64,000 nt of DNA from JAIYDQ01 sp034408855 (GTDB taxonomy: Bacteria > Planctomycetota > Planctomycetia > Pirellulales > Pirellulaceae): the NCBI GenBank assembly GCA_034408855.1, contig JAWXCK010000029.1:9938-73937 (forward strand), read 5' to 3'. Of the stretch, positions 1 through 8,427 are shown one piece after another. Both the position numbers and the translations under genes were made by a program. The notes beneath the pieces were generated by a model. That model was not told the origin of the DNA and made no database searches. It worked only from the letters and a program-made list of their open reading frames with translations. The number at the start of each line of letters is the position of its first letter. Position 1 is the stretch's first letter.

Positions 1-605
1 TTGCTGTTCGGCTTAGCCATCTCCGTTCCGCCGCCGCTATGTGCGAACATCCGCACCATGCCAATGTCGCCCGCCAAACCGTCCTTCAGAAATTTCATCC
101 CCGAAACGTAATGAGGGCCGATACGTCGGTGTAAACCGACTTGAACAACCCGATTGGCGGCGCGAGCGGCATTCAACATCGCTCGGCTTTCCATAATCGT
201 ATGGCCTGTCGGCTTCTCGACGAAAACGTGAGCTCCGGCATTGATCGCACCGATCGAATTGAGCGCATGCCAATGATCGGGTGTCGCCACGATCGCGATG
301 TCGACTTGCTCTTTATCGAATAGCTCCCGCACATCGGTGTAGCTTCGTGGCTTATCACTAGAGAGCGTCGAGACTTCCTCGACGGCACCTTCTAGAATAT
401 CTCGATCGACATCGGCTAATGCGACGACTTGACAACTTCCGGCTGCCATCGCCTCTCTTAAAATATTCTTCCCCCACCAACCCGAGCCGATCAAGGCCGT
501 TCGATAAACTTTGGTTTTGTTGGCACCGTGAATAAACGGGGCCGGGTTGATCGCAACACTGGATGCGGCGGCACCGACCATAAATTTTCTTCGTGCGATC
601 GTCAT
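1..605 (-). CDS. Gfo/Idh/MocA-family oxidoreductase, Tat-type signal (C-terminal part outside window)
   Basis: The gene starts at an ATG at 605 and runs off the left edge, leaving about 201 codons visible. The N-terminus carries a twin-arginine-like signal (ARRKFMVGAA), so export by Tat is likely. A Rossmann dinucleotide-binding loop GSGWWGKN lies at about residues 40-47. The family lysine motif EKP is at 130-132, preceded by ATPDHWH, which is typical of these NAD(P)-dependent sugar or cyclitol dehydrogenases. The start lies 15 bases after the stop of the PQQ-propeller gene, so it is the third gene of a leftward operon. The substrate cannot be read from the sequence, and the C-terminal substrate domain is missing here. 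Confidence 0.9.
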   Translation of the reverse strand, partial: MTIARRKFMVGAAASSVAINPAPFIHGANKTKVYRTALIGSGWWGKNILREAMAAGSCQVVALADVDRDILEGAVEEVSTLSSDKPRSYTDVRELFDKEQVDIAIVATPDHWHALNSIGAINAGAHVFVEKPTGHTIMESRAMLNAARAANRVVQVGLHRRIGPHYVSGMKFLKDGLAGDIGMVRMFAHSGGGTEMAKPNS

Positions 606-620
606 GGTAAATAGGCTGTA

Positions 621-1856
621 TTATTGTTTTCGAACATCGGCGCAGACGATCTCGCCGTTAGCATTTCGACAATATATCAAACCGTTGGCCAGAACTGGAA
701 CAGTCCAACATTTTCCAGTTAGAATCTGTGCTCTTGCCGTTGGCTGGAACCCGTCGGGTGACGCACCAGCAACCACGAGTTCGCCTTGATCGCTGAGTAC
801 GATCAGCTTTTTCCCGGCGGCAAAGATCGACGCCGACCCTAATCCATCGACCGACCAACGAAGGCTTCCGGTCTCTAGTTCGATGCACTTTAAGCTGCGT
901 TCGGCCGTGTCGTTTCCATCAACACCGTATAGGTAACCGTCTAAAAGAATGCTTGAACTCCATTGATTTTGAAAATCCTTGGTTTCCCAAATTGCGACGG
1001 GCTTTTCGCCAGTCAAGTCGAGTAACGCCGAGCCTCGATTATACCCGGATGAAATAAACAGTCGACCTTTGTCCTCGATCGGATCAGACGCATTGCAACC
1101 GAACGTCGTCAGCCAACGATGACGCCAAATTACCTCGCCCGTTTTAGGATTGACTCCATGAAAGAATTTTCCGGACGCAATCACGATCGATGAGCCTTGA
1201 TCGTTTCTCATAAGATACGGAGTCATATACCCAGCTTCACCTTCGGAATGCCATTGCACTTCGCCGGTTGCTTTGTCGAGTGACGTTCCTGATTGTCCAA
1301 CGCTCAAGATGAGCTGATCGCCGAAGATGACAGGTGAACCAGCGAACCCCCAGCCAGGAACCTCAACACTCAGCTCATTAGGAAGATTCTTCGACCATTG
1401 AACGACGCCGGTGTCTGCTTGCAGCGACATGATATCGCCGGTTCGGCTTAACACAAATAGATAGTTCCCGTCGACAGTCGGCGTCGAAGTCGGACCACCT
1501 TCGAAGAATCGATCGTCCAATGGGCATGCGTATGAGTGAGTCCAGAGAACCCCACCGGTCATGGCATCCAAGCAGAATACTGAGTCTTGGTCGTCGGTGT
1601 TTCCGATCGTATAGAGACGATTGTTTGAAACGACCATCGATGAGAAACCGGTTCCCACCTGAGCCTTCCAAAGGATCTGTGGCCCTTCTGATGGCCACGC
1701 GTCCATCCAATCCGCTTCTGCCGAGATACCATTCTGATCAGGACCGCGCCAGCGCGTCCAATCGGCAGCGAATCCTAGTGTAAAGGTCGGCAAATTGCTC
1801 CATAGAAGGATTCCGAACAAACAAACGCAATGCAACAACGCTCGACGGAATAGCAC
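621..1856 (-). CDS. PQQ-like beta-propeller (outer membrane protein assembly BamB-like) secreted protein
   Basis: A 411-residue protein with a hydrophobic signal segment (about residues 8-30) followed by DWTRWRGPDQNG, the opening typical of planctomycetal PQQ-like propeller proteins. Repeated blades with G-x-W/L-W patterns follow (GGVLWTHSY, TGVVQWSKN, TGEVQWHSE, TGEVIWRHR, TGSLRWSVD), and these fit an eight-bladed quinoprotein-like fold. No dehydrogenase catalytic set is evident, so a scaffolding or binding role outside the cytoplasm is more likely than enzymatic activity. The start is a GTG only 5 bases downstream of the preceding gene's stop, which implies translational coupling in a three-gene operon. 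Confidence 0.88.
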   Translation of the reverse strand: MLFRRALLHCVCLFGILLWSNLPTFTLGFAADWTRWRGPDQNGISAEADWMDAWPSEGPQILWKAQVGTGFSSMVVSNNRLYTIGNTDDQDSVFCLDAMTGGVLWTHSYACPLDDRFFEGGPTSTPTVDGNYLFVLSRTGDIMSLQADTGVVQWSKNLPNELSVEVPGWGFAGSPVIFGDQLILSVGQSGTSLDKATGEVQWHSEGEAGYMTPYLMRNDQGSSIVIASGKFFHGVNPKTGEVIWRHRWLTTFGCNASDPIEDKGRLFISSGYNRGSALLDLTGEKPVAIWETKDFQNQWSSSILLDGYLYGVDGNDTAERSLKCIELETGSLRWSVDGLGSASIFAAGKKLIVLSDQGELVVAGASPDGFQPTARAQILTGKCWTVPVLANGLIYCRNANGEIVCADVRKQ

Positions 1857-1861
1857 TAGCG

Positions 1862-2764
1862 TTACTTCTTATTCTTGTTGTTGTTGTTGTTCTTTTTCTT
1901 ATTATTGTTGTTGTTCTTCTTATTGTTATTATTGTTTTTTCCGTCGTTTTGTTTGTCCTGGATCATGGATTTGGAAAGTTGCGATTTTTCGGCTACTAAC
2001 TTCGCTTGATCGGATGCCGATTTGCGTTTGAGAGTAGCTATCTGCTGAAGATCTTTTTCGTGAGACTCTCTGGCTTGAGTCAGTTTCTTTTCAGCAGCTT
2101 TCATATCTGGATGCAATTCGAGCTGCTTCTTCAACTGGGCAACAAGTTCCGCGTACTTACTTTGCGCCGCAGTAAGTTTTTCGCGTGGGTATTTGAGATC
2201 GGGATGCGCATCGAGGTAACTTGACATCGTAATTCGCCAATCGGCAAGCGCCTTGGAGGCTTCGGCTTGTTGCTGCCGCCGAGTTGCTTCGTTGGTTTGC
2301 GTGTCGGTCGCCAGTGCTTTCAAGACTGCGTTGGCTTTTTCCGCACGTTCGATGGCCGGCATGTATTTAGGATTGGATTTCATCGCTTCGATAATCGGCT
2401 TGGCCGTTTCATCGTAGACAGCCTGAGCATTTTTCTGTGCCTCGAGGGCCTGAGGAATCCCGAGATTCTGGCTGATCCATTTCTTTAAGCGATCCGAAGT
2501 ATCGTCCATGCTGCGTTTGGCCGACGCGATGCCATCTTGCGATTTTTTCGCTGCTGCCTCCAACAATTTAAGCTCCTTTAAATCCGCTTGAAGCTTTTTA
2601 GTTGCTTCGCTTACGTCTGCTCGTTCGTTGTTAACCTTGGCATCGTCCTTGCGTTCCTGAACGTTGTTATTGTTGTTTTTATTGTTCTTCTGCGCGGCAA
2701 ACGAAAATGACCAAGTGCACACAAACACCAAAGTTAGCAACAAACAAAAAGCTGTACGACGCAT
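1862..2764 (-). CDS. Secreted coiled-coil protein with Asn/Lys-rich low-complexity tail
   Basis: The chosen ATG at 2764 has a strong GGAGG seven bases upstream. An ATG eight codons earlier is in frame but has no such site. The product has 300 residues: a signal peptide (MRRTAFCLLLTLVF to SFAAQ), a short Asn/Lys-rich stretch, then a long charged helical region rich in Ala, Lys, Glu and Gln with heptad-like spacing, probably a coiled coil. The tail consists of runs of five Asn separated by two or three Lys. The DNA there is an AAC/AAT triplet tract that could change length by slippage. First gene of the operon with the PQQ propeller and the oxidoreductase. I do not recognise a named family. Confidence 0.85.
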   Translation of the reverse strand: MRRTAFCLLLTLVFVCTWSFSFAAQKNNKNNNNNVQERKDDAKVNNERADVSEATKKLQADLKELKLLEAAAKKSQDGIASAKRSMDDTSDRLKKWISQNLGIPQALEAQKNAQAVYDETAKPIIEAMKSNPKYMPAIERAEKANAVLKALATDTQTNEATRRQQQAEASKALADWRITMSSYLDAHPDLKYPREKLTAAQSKYAELVAQLKKQLELHPDMKAAEKKLTQARESHEKDLQQIATLKRKSASDQAKLVAEKSQLSKSMIQDKQNDGKNNNNNKKNNNNNKKKNNNNNKNKK

Positions 2765-2983
2765 AAAACTACCTCCAGAACAAGACACCGGAAACCATCA
2801 ACCGAGCTCTGATTATAGCAAATTGAGCCAAAATCGCCACAAATACGCTTGCGAAAGACTACTATCGAGCTTTCGACGCGTGCTTTCCTAGGTTTTATTA
2901 GGAGGCGACGAGGTTCCAATGTACTCATTCACCGTGGGGTAAACTTCCAGTTTGCCAGTTCTGATTACTTAACAAATCACCGC

Positions 2984-3005
2984 GCAAGCTGGAAGCTTTT
3001 GCCAC
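2984..3005 (+). repeat. Dispersed intergenic repeat R1, copy 1
   Basis: GCAAGCTGGAAGCTT followed by TTGCCAC. This is a diverged copy of a short element that recurs at 24896-24917, 36579-36600 and 53404-53425. It ends three bases before the chosen sulfatase start, so it sits in that gene's leader. Confidence 0.75.
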
Positions 3006-3007
3006 GT

Positions 3008-4948
3008 ATGTTCATTCGAAATAAGGTGTGTTTCGTGCATCCAAGTTTTACCTACTCGATTCGAATCCTGCTTTTGCTCGTCCTTTTGTCTGTCAAACTG
3101 GGAGCTTGCAAACTCGTTTTATCAAACGACCGGCCCAACATCCTTTGGATTACGGCTGAAGACATGAGCCCACATCTTGGCTGTTATGGTGATCCAAATG
3201 CGATAACGCCTCACTTGGATGCATTAGCCCGCGAGTCAATTCGATATGACAACGCATTCGCGACCGCTCCTGTTTGTTCGCCGTCGCGATCATGCCTGAT
3301 CACCGGCGTCTTCGCGACGTCGCTTGGTACGCAACGCTTGCGTTCGCAGTTTCCGATACCGAAGTCACATTTGCCATTCACATCGGGGCTTCGAGCGAAC
3401 GGTTGGTATTGCACCAACAATGTTAAAACGGATTACAACATTCAAAACGAAGAGGCATTCGTCAAAGCGGCTTGGGACGAAAATTCATCGACGGCGAATT
3501 GGCGATCGCGTCCGACTGGTAAGGAGTTCTTTGCTATTTTCAATTTGATGACGACACATCAGTCCCGAACAAGTGCCTGGACGCACGACGAATTCGAGAA
3601 AGAAGTCGGCGGGAAGTTGTCGTCGACGGAACGTCACCATGCAGAACGCCTTACTCTTCCTCCTTACTACCCAGACACGCTGGAATCGCGTCGAGCTTGG
3701 GCTCGATATCATGATTGCATTACCTTGATGGATCGCCAAGTTGGAGAGTTACTCGAGCAACTCAAGGGCGATGGGCTCGATGACGACACGATCGTATTCT
3801 TCTATTCCGATCATGGGATGGGGATGCCGCGAGGTAAACGTTGCTTGCAAGACTCAGGACTTCGCATCCCGTTGCTCGTTCGATTTCCTGAAAAGTGGAA
3901 GCATTTGGCACCGTCCGAGCCTGGTACGATAAGCGATCGCTTGGTTAGTTTCGTCGATTTTGCACCGACCGTACTGAGTCTTTGCGGGTTATCAGCACCG
4001 CTCCATTATCAAGGAACGGCTTTTCTCGGCGCGCATGCAGGACCGCCGCCGCGCTTTGTCCATGGAGCGCGCGATAGGGTCGACGAGGCCTTTGACGTTT
4101 CGCGCAGTGTCCGGGATCAACGATGGCTTTACATTCGCAATTTCATGCCGCATTTGCCTTGGATGCAGCCCGAAGCTTATTCCGATACATCGATTTTTCG
4201 TCAAGAATTGAAACTTCTCGCTTTGCAGGGAAAGCTTGATTCGGCAGCGAGAATGTATACCGATGCACCTCGGCCCTTGGAAGAGTTGTACGATACCGAA
4301 GCCGATCCGCATCAACTAAAAAATCTTGTTGATGATGAAGCATACGGCACTCGTTTGGAAGTGATGCGAGCGGAACTACGACGCTGGCAGATGCAGACTC
4401 GCGACGCGGGTTTCCTGACCGAGCCGCAGATGTGGGCTCGAATGCAGGATAGTGAATCGGCTTGGGACGTGGCTCACGATAGCACTCGCTATCCGCTTGC
4501 ACGACTTCTCGATGCCGCCGACGCGGTCGGTCGCGACAATGCGACGAAAAGTAAACGTGAATGGTTGGGCGATTTAGACGATAGCGTCCGCTACTGGGCG
4601 GCGTTAGGATTTCGAGCCCGTGCGAAACTCGATTTAAAGGACATCGAGTTGCTCAGTACCGCACTGCGCGACACGTCTCCGTCGGTTAAGATCGAAGCCG
4701 CGGCAGCGTTAGCCATGCACGGTAAATCAGCATCGGCGATTCCGGTACTCATCGAAGCCCTTCACAGCGAATCACGTGAGACCGTTCTTCATTCGGCCCG
4801 AACACTTGAACTACTCGGAAAAGTCTCCGACGAAGTTCGCACTGAGATGCAAGAGGCACTGGATAAAGCGCGAGAAGACGAAAGCGCGGGAAATGTCATG
4901 TCGATGTTCATTCGCTTTAGTTTAGAAGCTGCACTCGACTCGAAGTAA
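3008..4948 (+). CDS. Sulfatase (N-sulfoglucosamine sulfohydrolase-like) with C-terminal HEAT-like repeats
   Basis: The open frame begins at 2849, but the upstream 53 codons are not sulfatase-like and overlap a repeat, so I place the start at 3008 (646 residues). A hydrophobic segment at residues 19-31 ends in LGAC, a possible lipobox. The sulfatase motif CSPSR (Cys90) is the site of formylglycine maturation. The context NILWITAED and PHLGCYGD resembles heparan N-sulfatase-type S1 enzymes. After about residue 500 there are helical repeats with HEAT-like spacing (SVRYWAALGF, SVKIEAAAALA, TVLHSARTLELLG). Expected role: hydrolysis of sulfate esters or sulfamates on polysaccharides outside the cytoplasm. 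The exact substrate is unknown. Confidence 0.92.
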   Translation: MFIRNKVCFVHPSFTYSIRILLLLVLLSVKLGACKLVLSNDRPNILWITAEDMSPHLGCYGDPNAITPHLDALARESIRYDNAFATAPVCSPSRSCLITGVFATSLGTQRLRSQFPIPKSHLPFTSGLRANGWYCTNNVKTDYNIQNEEAFVKAAWDENSSTANWRSRPTGKEFFAIFNLMTTHQSRTSAWTHDEFEKEVGGKLSSTERHHAERLTLPPYYPDTLESRRAWARYHDCITLMDRQVGELLEQLKGDGLDDDTIVFFYSDHGMGMPRGKRCLQDSGLRIPLLVRFPEKWKHLAPSEPGTISDRLVSFVDFAPTVLSLCGLSAPLHYQGTAFLGAHAGPPPRFVHGARDRVDEAFDVSRSVRDQRWLYIRNFMPHLPWMQPEAYSDTSIFRQELKLLALQGKLDSAARMYTDAPRPLEELYDTEADPHQLKNLVDDEAYGTRLEVMRAELRRWQMQTRDAGFLTEPQMWARMQDSESAWDVAHDSTRYPLARLLDAADAVGRDNATKSKREWLGDLDDSVRYWAALGFRARAKLDLKDIELLSTALRDTSPSVKIEAAAALAMHGKSASAIPVLIEALHSESRETVLHSARTLELLGKVSDEVRTEMQEALDKAREDESAGNVMSMFIRFSLEAALDSK

Positions 4949-4959
4949 ACATTGTGGCG

Positions 4960-4998
4960 CGACGCTCCGCCGTCTCGAATCACGACGGCGGAGTGTCG
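4960..4998. terminator. GC-rich hairpin between convergent genes
   Basis: Arms at 4960-4974 and 4984-4998 pair over 15 bp with a single G-U pair and a 9-base loop. It lies between the stops of the sulfatase (+) and ftsQ (-), so it could end transcription from both sides. There is no long T-run, so it may be a weak bidirectional terminator or only a transcript-stabilising hairpin. Confidence 0.55.
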
Positions 4999-5036
4999 TG
5001 TTACACTTAGCACACCTGAGCTTTGAGCGGTTGTTT

Positions 5037-6047
5037 CTAGTTATTCGGTGCGAATAGTTTGTTACCGAGAGCAGATTTCGCACTGACTACGAGATCTAGT
5101 TCGGTGAGTTTAGCTTCGCTGGGCGTTGGGCTGAGAATGAAATCACCTAGCCTGCGAAGCTTCGCCGAAAATCCAGGCTCGCCAGGACTTTCTAAACCAG
5201 GCGGATGTCCCCATGAAATCTTTTTGTCGCGCGTCGTCAGTTCGAGTGTCCATTGCGATGGCCCCTGGCCTGAAGGATCGGCGTAGACGTAAACACGTTC
5301 AAGACCGAGCTTTTCGCGTACATCTTTTACAAGTCGGCATAACAAAAGAGCTTCTTTGATCCGTGCATCTCCATACTCCGATCCAATCATTCCAATGGGG
5401 ACCGCCCCCTGAGCGTAGATCAACATGAATTGTCGAACTTGCTCGGGCTGAAAATCTTGAGTGGGAAGCAAAACGCCCTCAGCATCGACTGGAAGAAATG
5501 AGATGTTCTGGTTGTTAGTCAGGGCTTTGCTGGGCGTCGATGTTTCGACGATCCTTTCGTTGGAAGATGTTGCTGCCGACAAACTATCGGGCGGACTGGG
5601 CAATTCACAGTAGACCATCGCGAGTGGTTCTCGATATTCGACATTGACGCGAACAATTCCCCCGGCTGCTTTTCCGACATGGATAACACGTCGAATCCAT
5701 GGATGCGACCGAAAGGCGTTATAGAATACAGCCGACATTTGTCGATCGAGCGTCGAGAGCCTTTCAAGATTGCTTCCTTCGCAGACTTCGTCGAGGACAT
5801 TCGAACGAATCCAGGTTGGTTGCGGCGTGAGAACGATGTTTTGTGACTGGACACCATAGAGCATCGTATTCAAATGCGCGGCACCATAATTCCGCCAAAG
5901 CAAATATCCGACGACCAGAAGCAGTGCCGGACCAAGGGTGCTTATTAAGGCGATCTTTGGCAATCTCGATAGTGTTTCGCTGATGCTTTGCCATCGCGCG
6001 CGCCCGGAACCTCGATCGCCATTCGATCTAGAAGTAAGGGAAGGCAT
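5037..6047 (-). CDS. ftsQ: FtsQ/DivIB-like cell division protein
   Basis: A 336-residue protein with a basic cytoplasmic N-terminus, one transmembrane segment (about residues 33-50, LISTLGPALLLVVGYLLW) and a periplasmic part. The region HPWIRRVIHVGK followed by VRVNVEYREPLAMV matches the POTRA-to-beta-domain pattern of FtsQ (W-I plus the V-x-V-x-x-R-x-P-x-A strand). It starts 51 bases after murB, the classical dcw order, and this supports the call. Planctomycetes are known to lack FtsZ, so the partner set differs from E. coli. The central beta domain is poorly conserved. GGAG lies ten bases before the ATG. Confidence 0.72.
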   Translation of the reverse strand: MPSLTSRSNGDRGSGRARWQSISETLSRLPKIALISTLGPALLLVVGYLLWRNYGAAHLNTMLYGVQSQNIVLTPQPTWIRSNVLDEVCEGSNLERLSTLDRQMSAVFYNAFRSHPWIRRVIHVGKAAGGIVRVNVEYREPLAMVYCELPSPPDSLSAATSSNERIVETSTPSKALTNNQNISFLPVDAEGVLLPTQDFQPEQVRQFMLIYAQGAVPIGMIGSEYGDARIKEALLLCRLVKDVREKLGLERVYVYADPSGQGPSQWTLELTTRDKKISWGHPPGLESPGEPGFSAKLRRLGDFILSPTPSEAKLTELDLVVSAKSALGNKLFAPNN

Positions 6048-6098
6048 TGAGAGCGATCTCCGTCCGCGAAATGAAATACATCCGATGTGGGGGCGATG

Positions 6099-7004
6099 CT
6101 ACCAGATTTTCAAATGGAGCTGCAATTGCACTCCTGTTTGCTTGAATACTGCCGACTGAACCCGCTCGACCAATGCTAGCACTTGCTCGCTCGTTGCGCT
6201 AGGACCGGCAACGAGAAAATTCGGAAAGAACGTACTGAGCTGCACAGCGCCTTCGATGGCACCTCGCATTCCGGATTGTTCGATCAACTTAGCGGCCGAC
6301 GAAGTAATGGGATCGACGAAGGGAATGGCGGCTGCAATCGAGCTGTTGGGTTGGCTAGCACGTTTGATAATCCATTGCGTTTGCATACGAGTCGTCAACG
6401 ATTTTGCGTCCGTTGGTTCGAGCTCAAACTCTGCGTCGAGAATAAGCAGCTCGTCGAGACTACTGGTATGCGTTGAAAAATGGAGATTGTCGCCTTTCAA
6501 GACGCTGAACGTGCCGTCGCTGCGCAGCGATCGTGCGGATACAAGCCGCTGTCCAATATCACCGCTGAGTGTACTGCAATTGCCGTGCAGCGCACCGCCG
6601 ACCGAGCCAGGAATTCCGACCAAATGCTCTAAACCGCTGAGCCCAGCCCCAACGCTGTGCGTGATAAGGTGCGAAAGCTTGGCACCGCTGCCGCATTGAA
6701 TCCTGTTAGCTCGGACTTGAATCATTGAAAAAGCGGCTGCCGCAATCGACAATACAGCTCCTTCGAAGCCCGATTCGCGAATCAAAAGATTCGACCCACC
6801 GCCTAGGACTCGAACCGGTATGTTGTTGGCATGGCACGCTTGAACGAATTGCACCAGTTCCGATTCAGAAGTCGGCTCGGCATAAAATCGAGCCGGACCG
6901 CCGATTTTTAACCAAGTGAGTGGACCAAGCGGTTCGTTTTCGCGAACAATATGCTGTAGCCCTTGTGAAAAAGGCCCAATCGACGCAGGCATCAAAAAGC
7001 TCAT
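6099..7004 (-). CDS. murB: MurB-like UDP-N-acetylenolpyruvoylglucosamine reductase homologue, catalytic residues replaced
   Basis: 301 residues, close to the length of short-type MurB. The FAD-binding features are clear: TWLKIGGPA (30-38), LGGGSNLLI (67-75) and GLEHLVGIPGSVGGALHGN (124-142). Compared with E. coli MurB from memory, the YRxS motif carrying Arg159 reads THTS (178-181). The AGSFFKNP motif carrying proton donor Ser229 reads AAIPFVDP (225-232), with Ile at the Ser place. The LEPE motif carrying Glu325 reads LQLH (294-297). All three catalytic positions thus seem lost while the flavin site is kept. It may be a non-catalytic relic or a divergent reductase. Upstream partner of ftsQ. 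Confidence 0.82.
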   Translation of the reverse strand: MSFLMPASIGPFSQGLQHIVRENEPLGPLTWLKIGGPARFYAEPTSESELVQFVQACHANNIPVRVLGGGSNLLIRESGFEGAVLSIAAAAFSMIQVRANRIQCGSGAKLSHLITHSVGAGLSGLEHLVGIPGSVGGALHGNCSTLSGDIGQRLVSARSLRSDGTFSVLKGDNLHFSTHTSSLDELLILDAEFELEPTDAKSLTTRMQTQWIIKRASQPNSSIAAAIPFVDPITSSAAKLIEQSGMRGAIEGAVQLSTFFPNFLVAGPSATSEQVLALVERVQSAVFKQTGVQLQLHLKIW

Positions 7005-7185
7005 TTACGAGGAAAATCGGGATTTGTCGAAAAACAACTGAAAGGCCGATTGTGCTCTTCCAAGCGACTAAGAGCAAGCCTGGAACGATGGAATTATCGT
7101 ATCATTTCAGAACACCTACCGCATGGTTTCTAGAAATTTTACGAGGTTTAACATTAGGCAAGGCCTAGAATCGGCACCGATTTTT

Positions 7186-8295
7186 ATGAAACAACCCCAT
7201 CAAAACGCGAAGCCATCGTCGTCGATAAATCGACGGGAATCGATCCAACGATGCGCAGCCGTGGGCTTGAGCACATTGGTATCGCGATCGGTTCTTGGCG
7301 ATACGAAAGCTGATCGTGCGCCGATTCGGATTGGTCAGATCGGTGTCGCGCATGCTCATGCCAGTAAGCTCTCGGTTTATCGAGCATCCAACGACTACGA
7401 AGTTGTCGGGATTGTCGAGCCTGACGAAATGCTACGACAGCAAGCCATGTCGCAAGAAACCTATCGCGATCTTCCTTGGATGACACAGGAGCAACTCCTG
7501 AACGTCGCAGGATTGCAAGCCGTTTTGGTCGAGACGAAAGTCAGCCAATTGCTTGATACGGCGGAAGTTTGCATCAAAGCCGGCAAACATATTCATCTCG
7601 ATAAGCCCGCTGGTGAGTCGCTACCGCATTTCGCTCGTATTATGGAGGCTGCGGAAAAGCAACGCTTGTTGGTTCAAATGGGTTATATGTATCGATATAA
7701 CCCAGCCGTCGTTCTGTTGCGAGAGTTCCTCAAAAAGAGTTGGCTCGGTGACGTGTTTGAAGTGCATGCGGTCATGAGCAAAGTTGTAGGTCAGGAAGAT
7801 CGGCGAAAGCTCGCAGAGTTTCCAGGCGGTATCCTATTCGAACTTGGTGGTCACATACTCGATCTGGTAATCGATGTGCTCGGACAACCGGCAAGTGTCG
7901 CGTCGTTCGCTAAGCATTCGTCGGCGATCGACGACAATCTTCTGGACAACATGTTGGCGGTATTGAGCTATCCTCGAGCTATTGCCTCGGTCAAATCGAG
8001 TGCCTTAGAAGTTGAAGGCGGTGCGCGCCGCCATTTGACTGTCTGCGGTACTGAAGGGACCTTTCATATTCAGCCGCTCGACAATCCTGCTGCGACGATT
8101 TCGCTATCGAAGCCGCGCGACGGTTACAAGAAAGGCGTTCAAGAAATATCCTTCCCAAAATTTGTACGCTACCTTGCAGATGCCGCAGATATGGCGAGCA
8201 TTCTTCGCGGGGTTAAGCAATCTGATTTTTCATACCAGCACGATATGGTTGTCCAAAGCACGCTACTGAATGCATGTGGACGACCACTGACCTAA
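7186..8295 (+). CDS. Gfo/Idh/MocA-family oxidoreductase with twin-arginine-like signal
   Basis: The open frame begins at 7123, but I prefer the ATG at 7186 (369 residues), which places INRRESIQRCAAVGLSTL near the N-terminus as a Tat-like signal. The Rossmann part follows (IRIGQIGVAHAHASKLSVY). The nucleotide loop is less canonical than usual: GQIGVAHAHA instead of GxGxxG. The motif DKPAG replaces the common EKP but keeps the lysine. The C-terminal domain contains GGILFELGGHILDL, the family's substrate-side histidine region. Monocistronic, divergent from murB. The substrate is unknown; the family handles sugars, inositols and related polyols. Confidence 0.87.
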   Translation: MKQPHQNAKPSSSINRRESIQRCAAVGLSTLVSRSVLGDTKADRAPIRIGQIGVAHAHASKLSVYRASNDYEVVGIVEPDEMLRQQAMSQETYRDLPWMTQEQLLNVAGLQAVLVETKVSQLLDTAEVCIKAGKHIHLDKPAGESLPHFARIMEAAEKQRLLVQMGYMYRYNPAVVLLREFLKKSWLGDVFEVHAVMSKVVGQEDRRKLAEFPGGILFELGGHILDLVIDVLGQPASVASFAKHSSAIDDNLLDNMLAVLSYPRAIASVKSSALEVEGGARRHLTVCGTEGTFHIQPLDNPAATISLSKPRDGYKKGVQEISFPKFVRYLADAADMASILRGVKQSDFSYQHDMVVQSTLLNACGRPLT

Positions 8296-8427
8296 GGAAA
8301 AGGTCAAAAAGAACTTCCGTATTGGCGGCCTCCTGCCGTACTCCCTCCCACGAAAATCGACCCAACTAGATGAATGTTGCTAGAATTGCACTCATAATAA
8401 CCTTTCGGAAATTGAAATCGACTTGCG

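Noticed and set aside
1862..1945. Tandem triplet tract as a possible CRISPR or non-coding repeat array
   Set aside because: The tract is in frame and encodes Asn/Lys blocks at the end of a secreted protein; there are no spacers.
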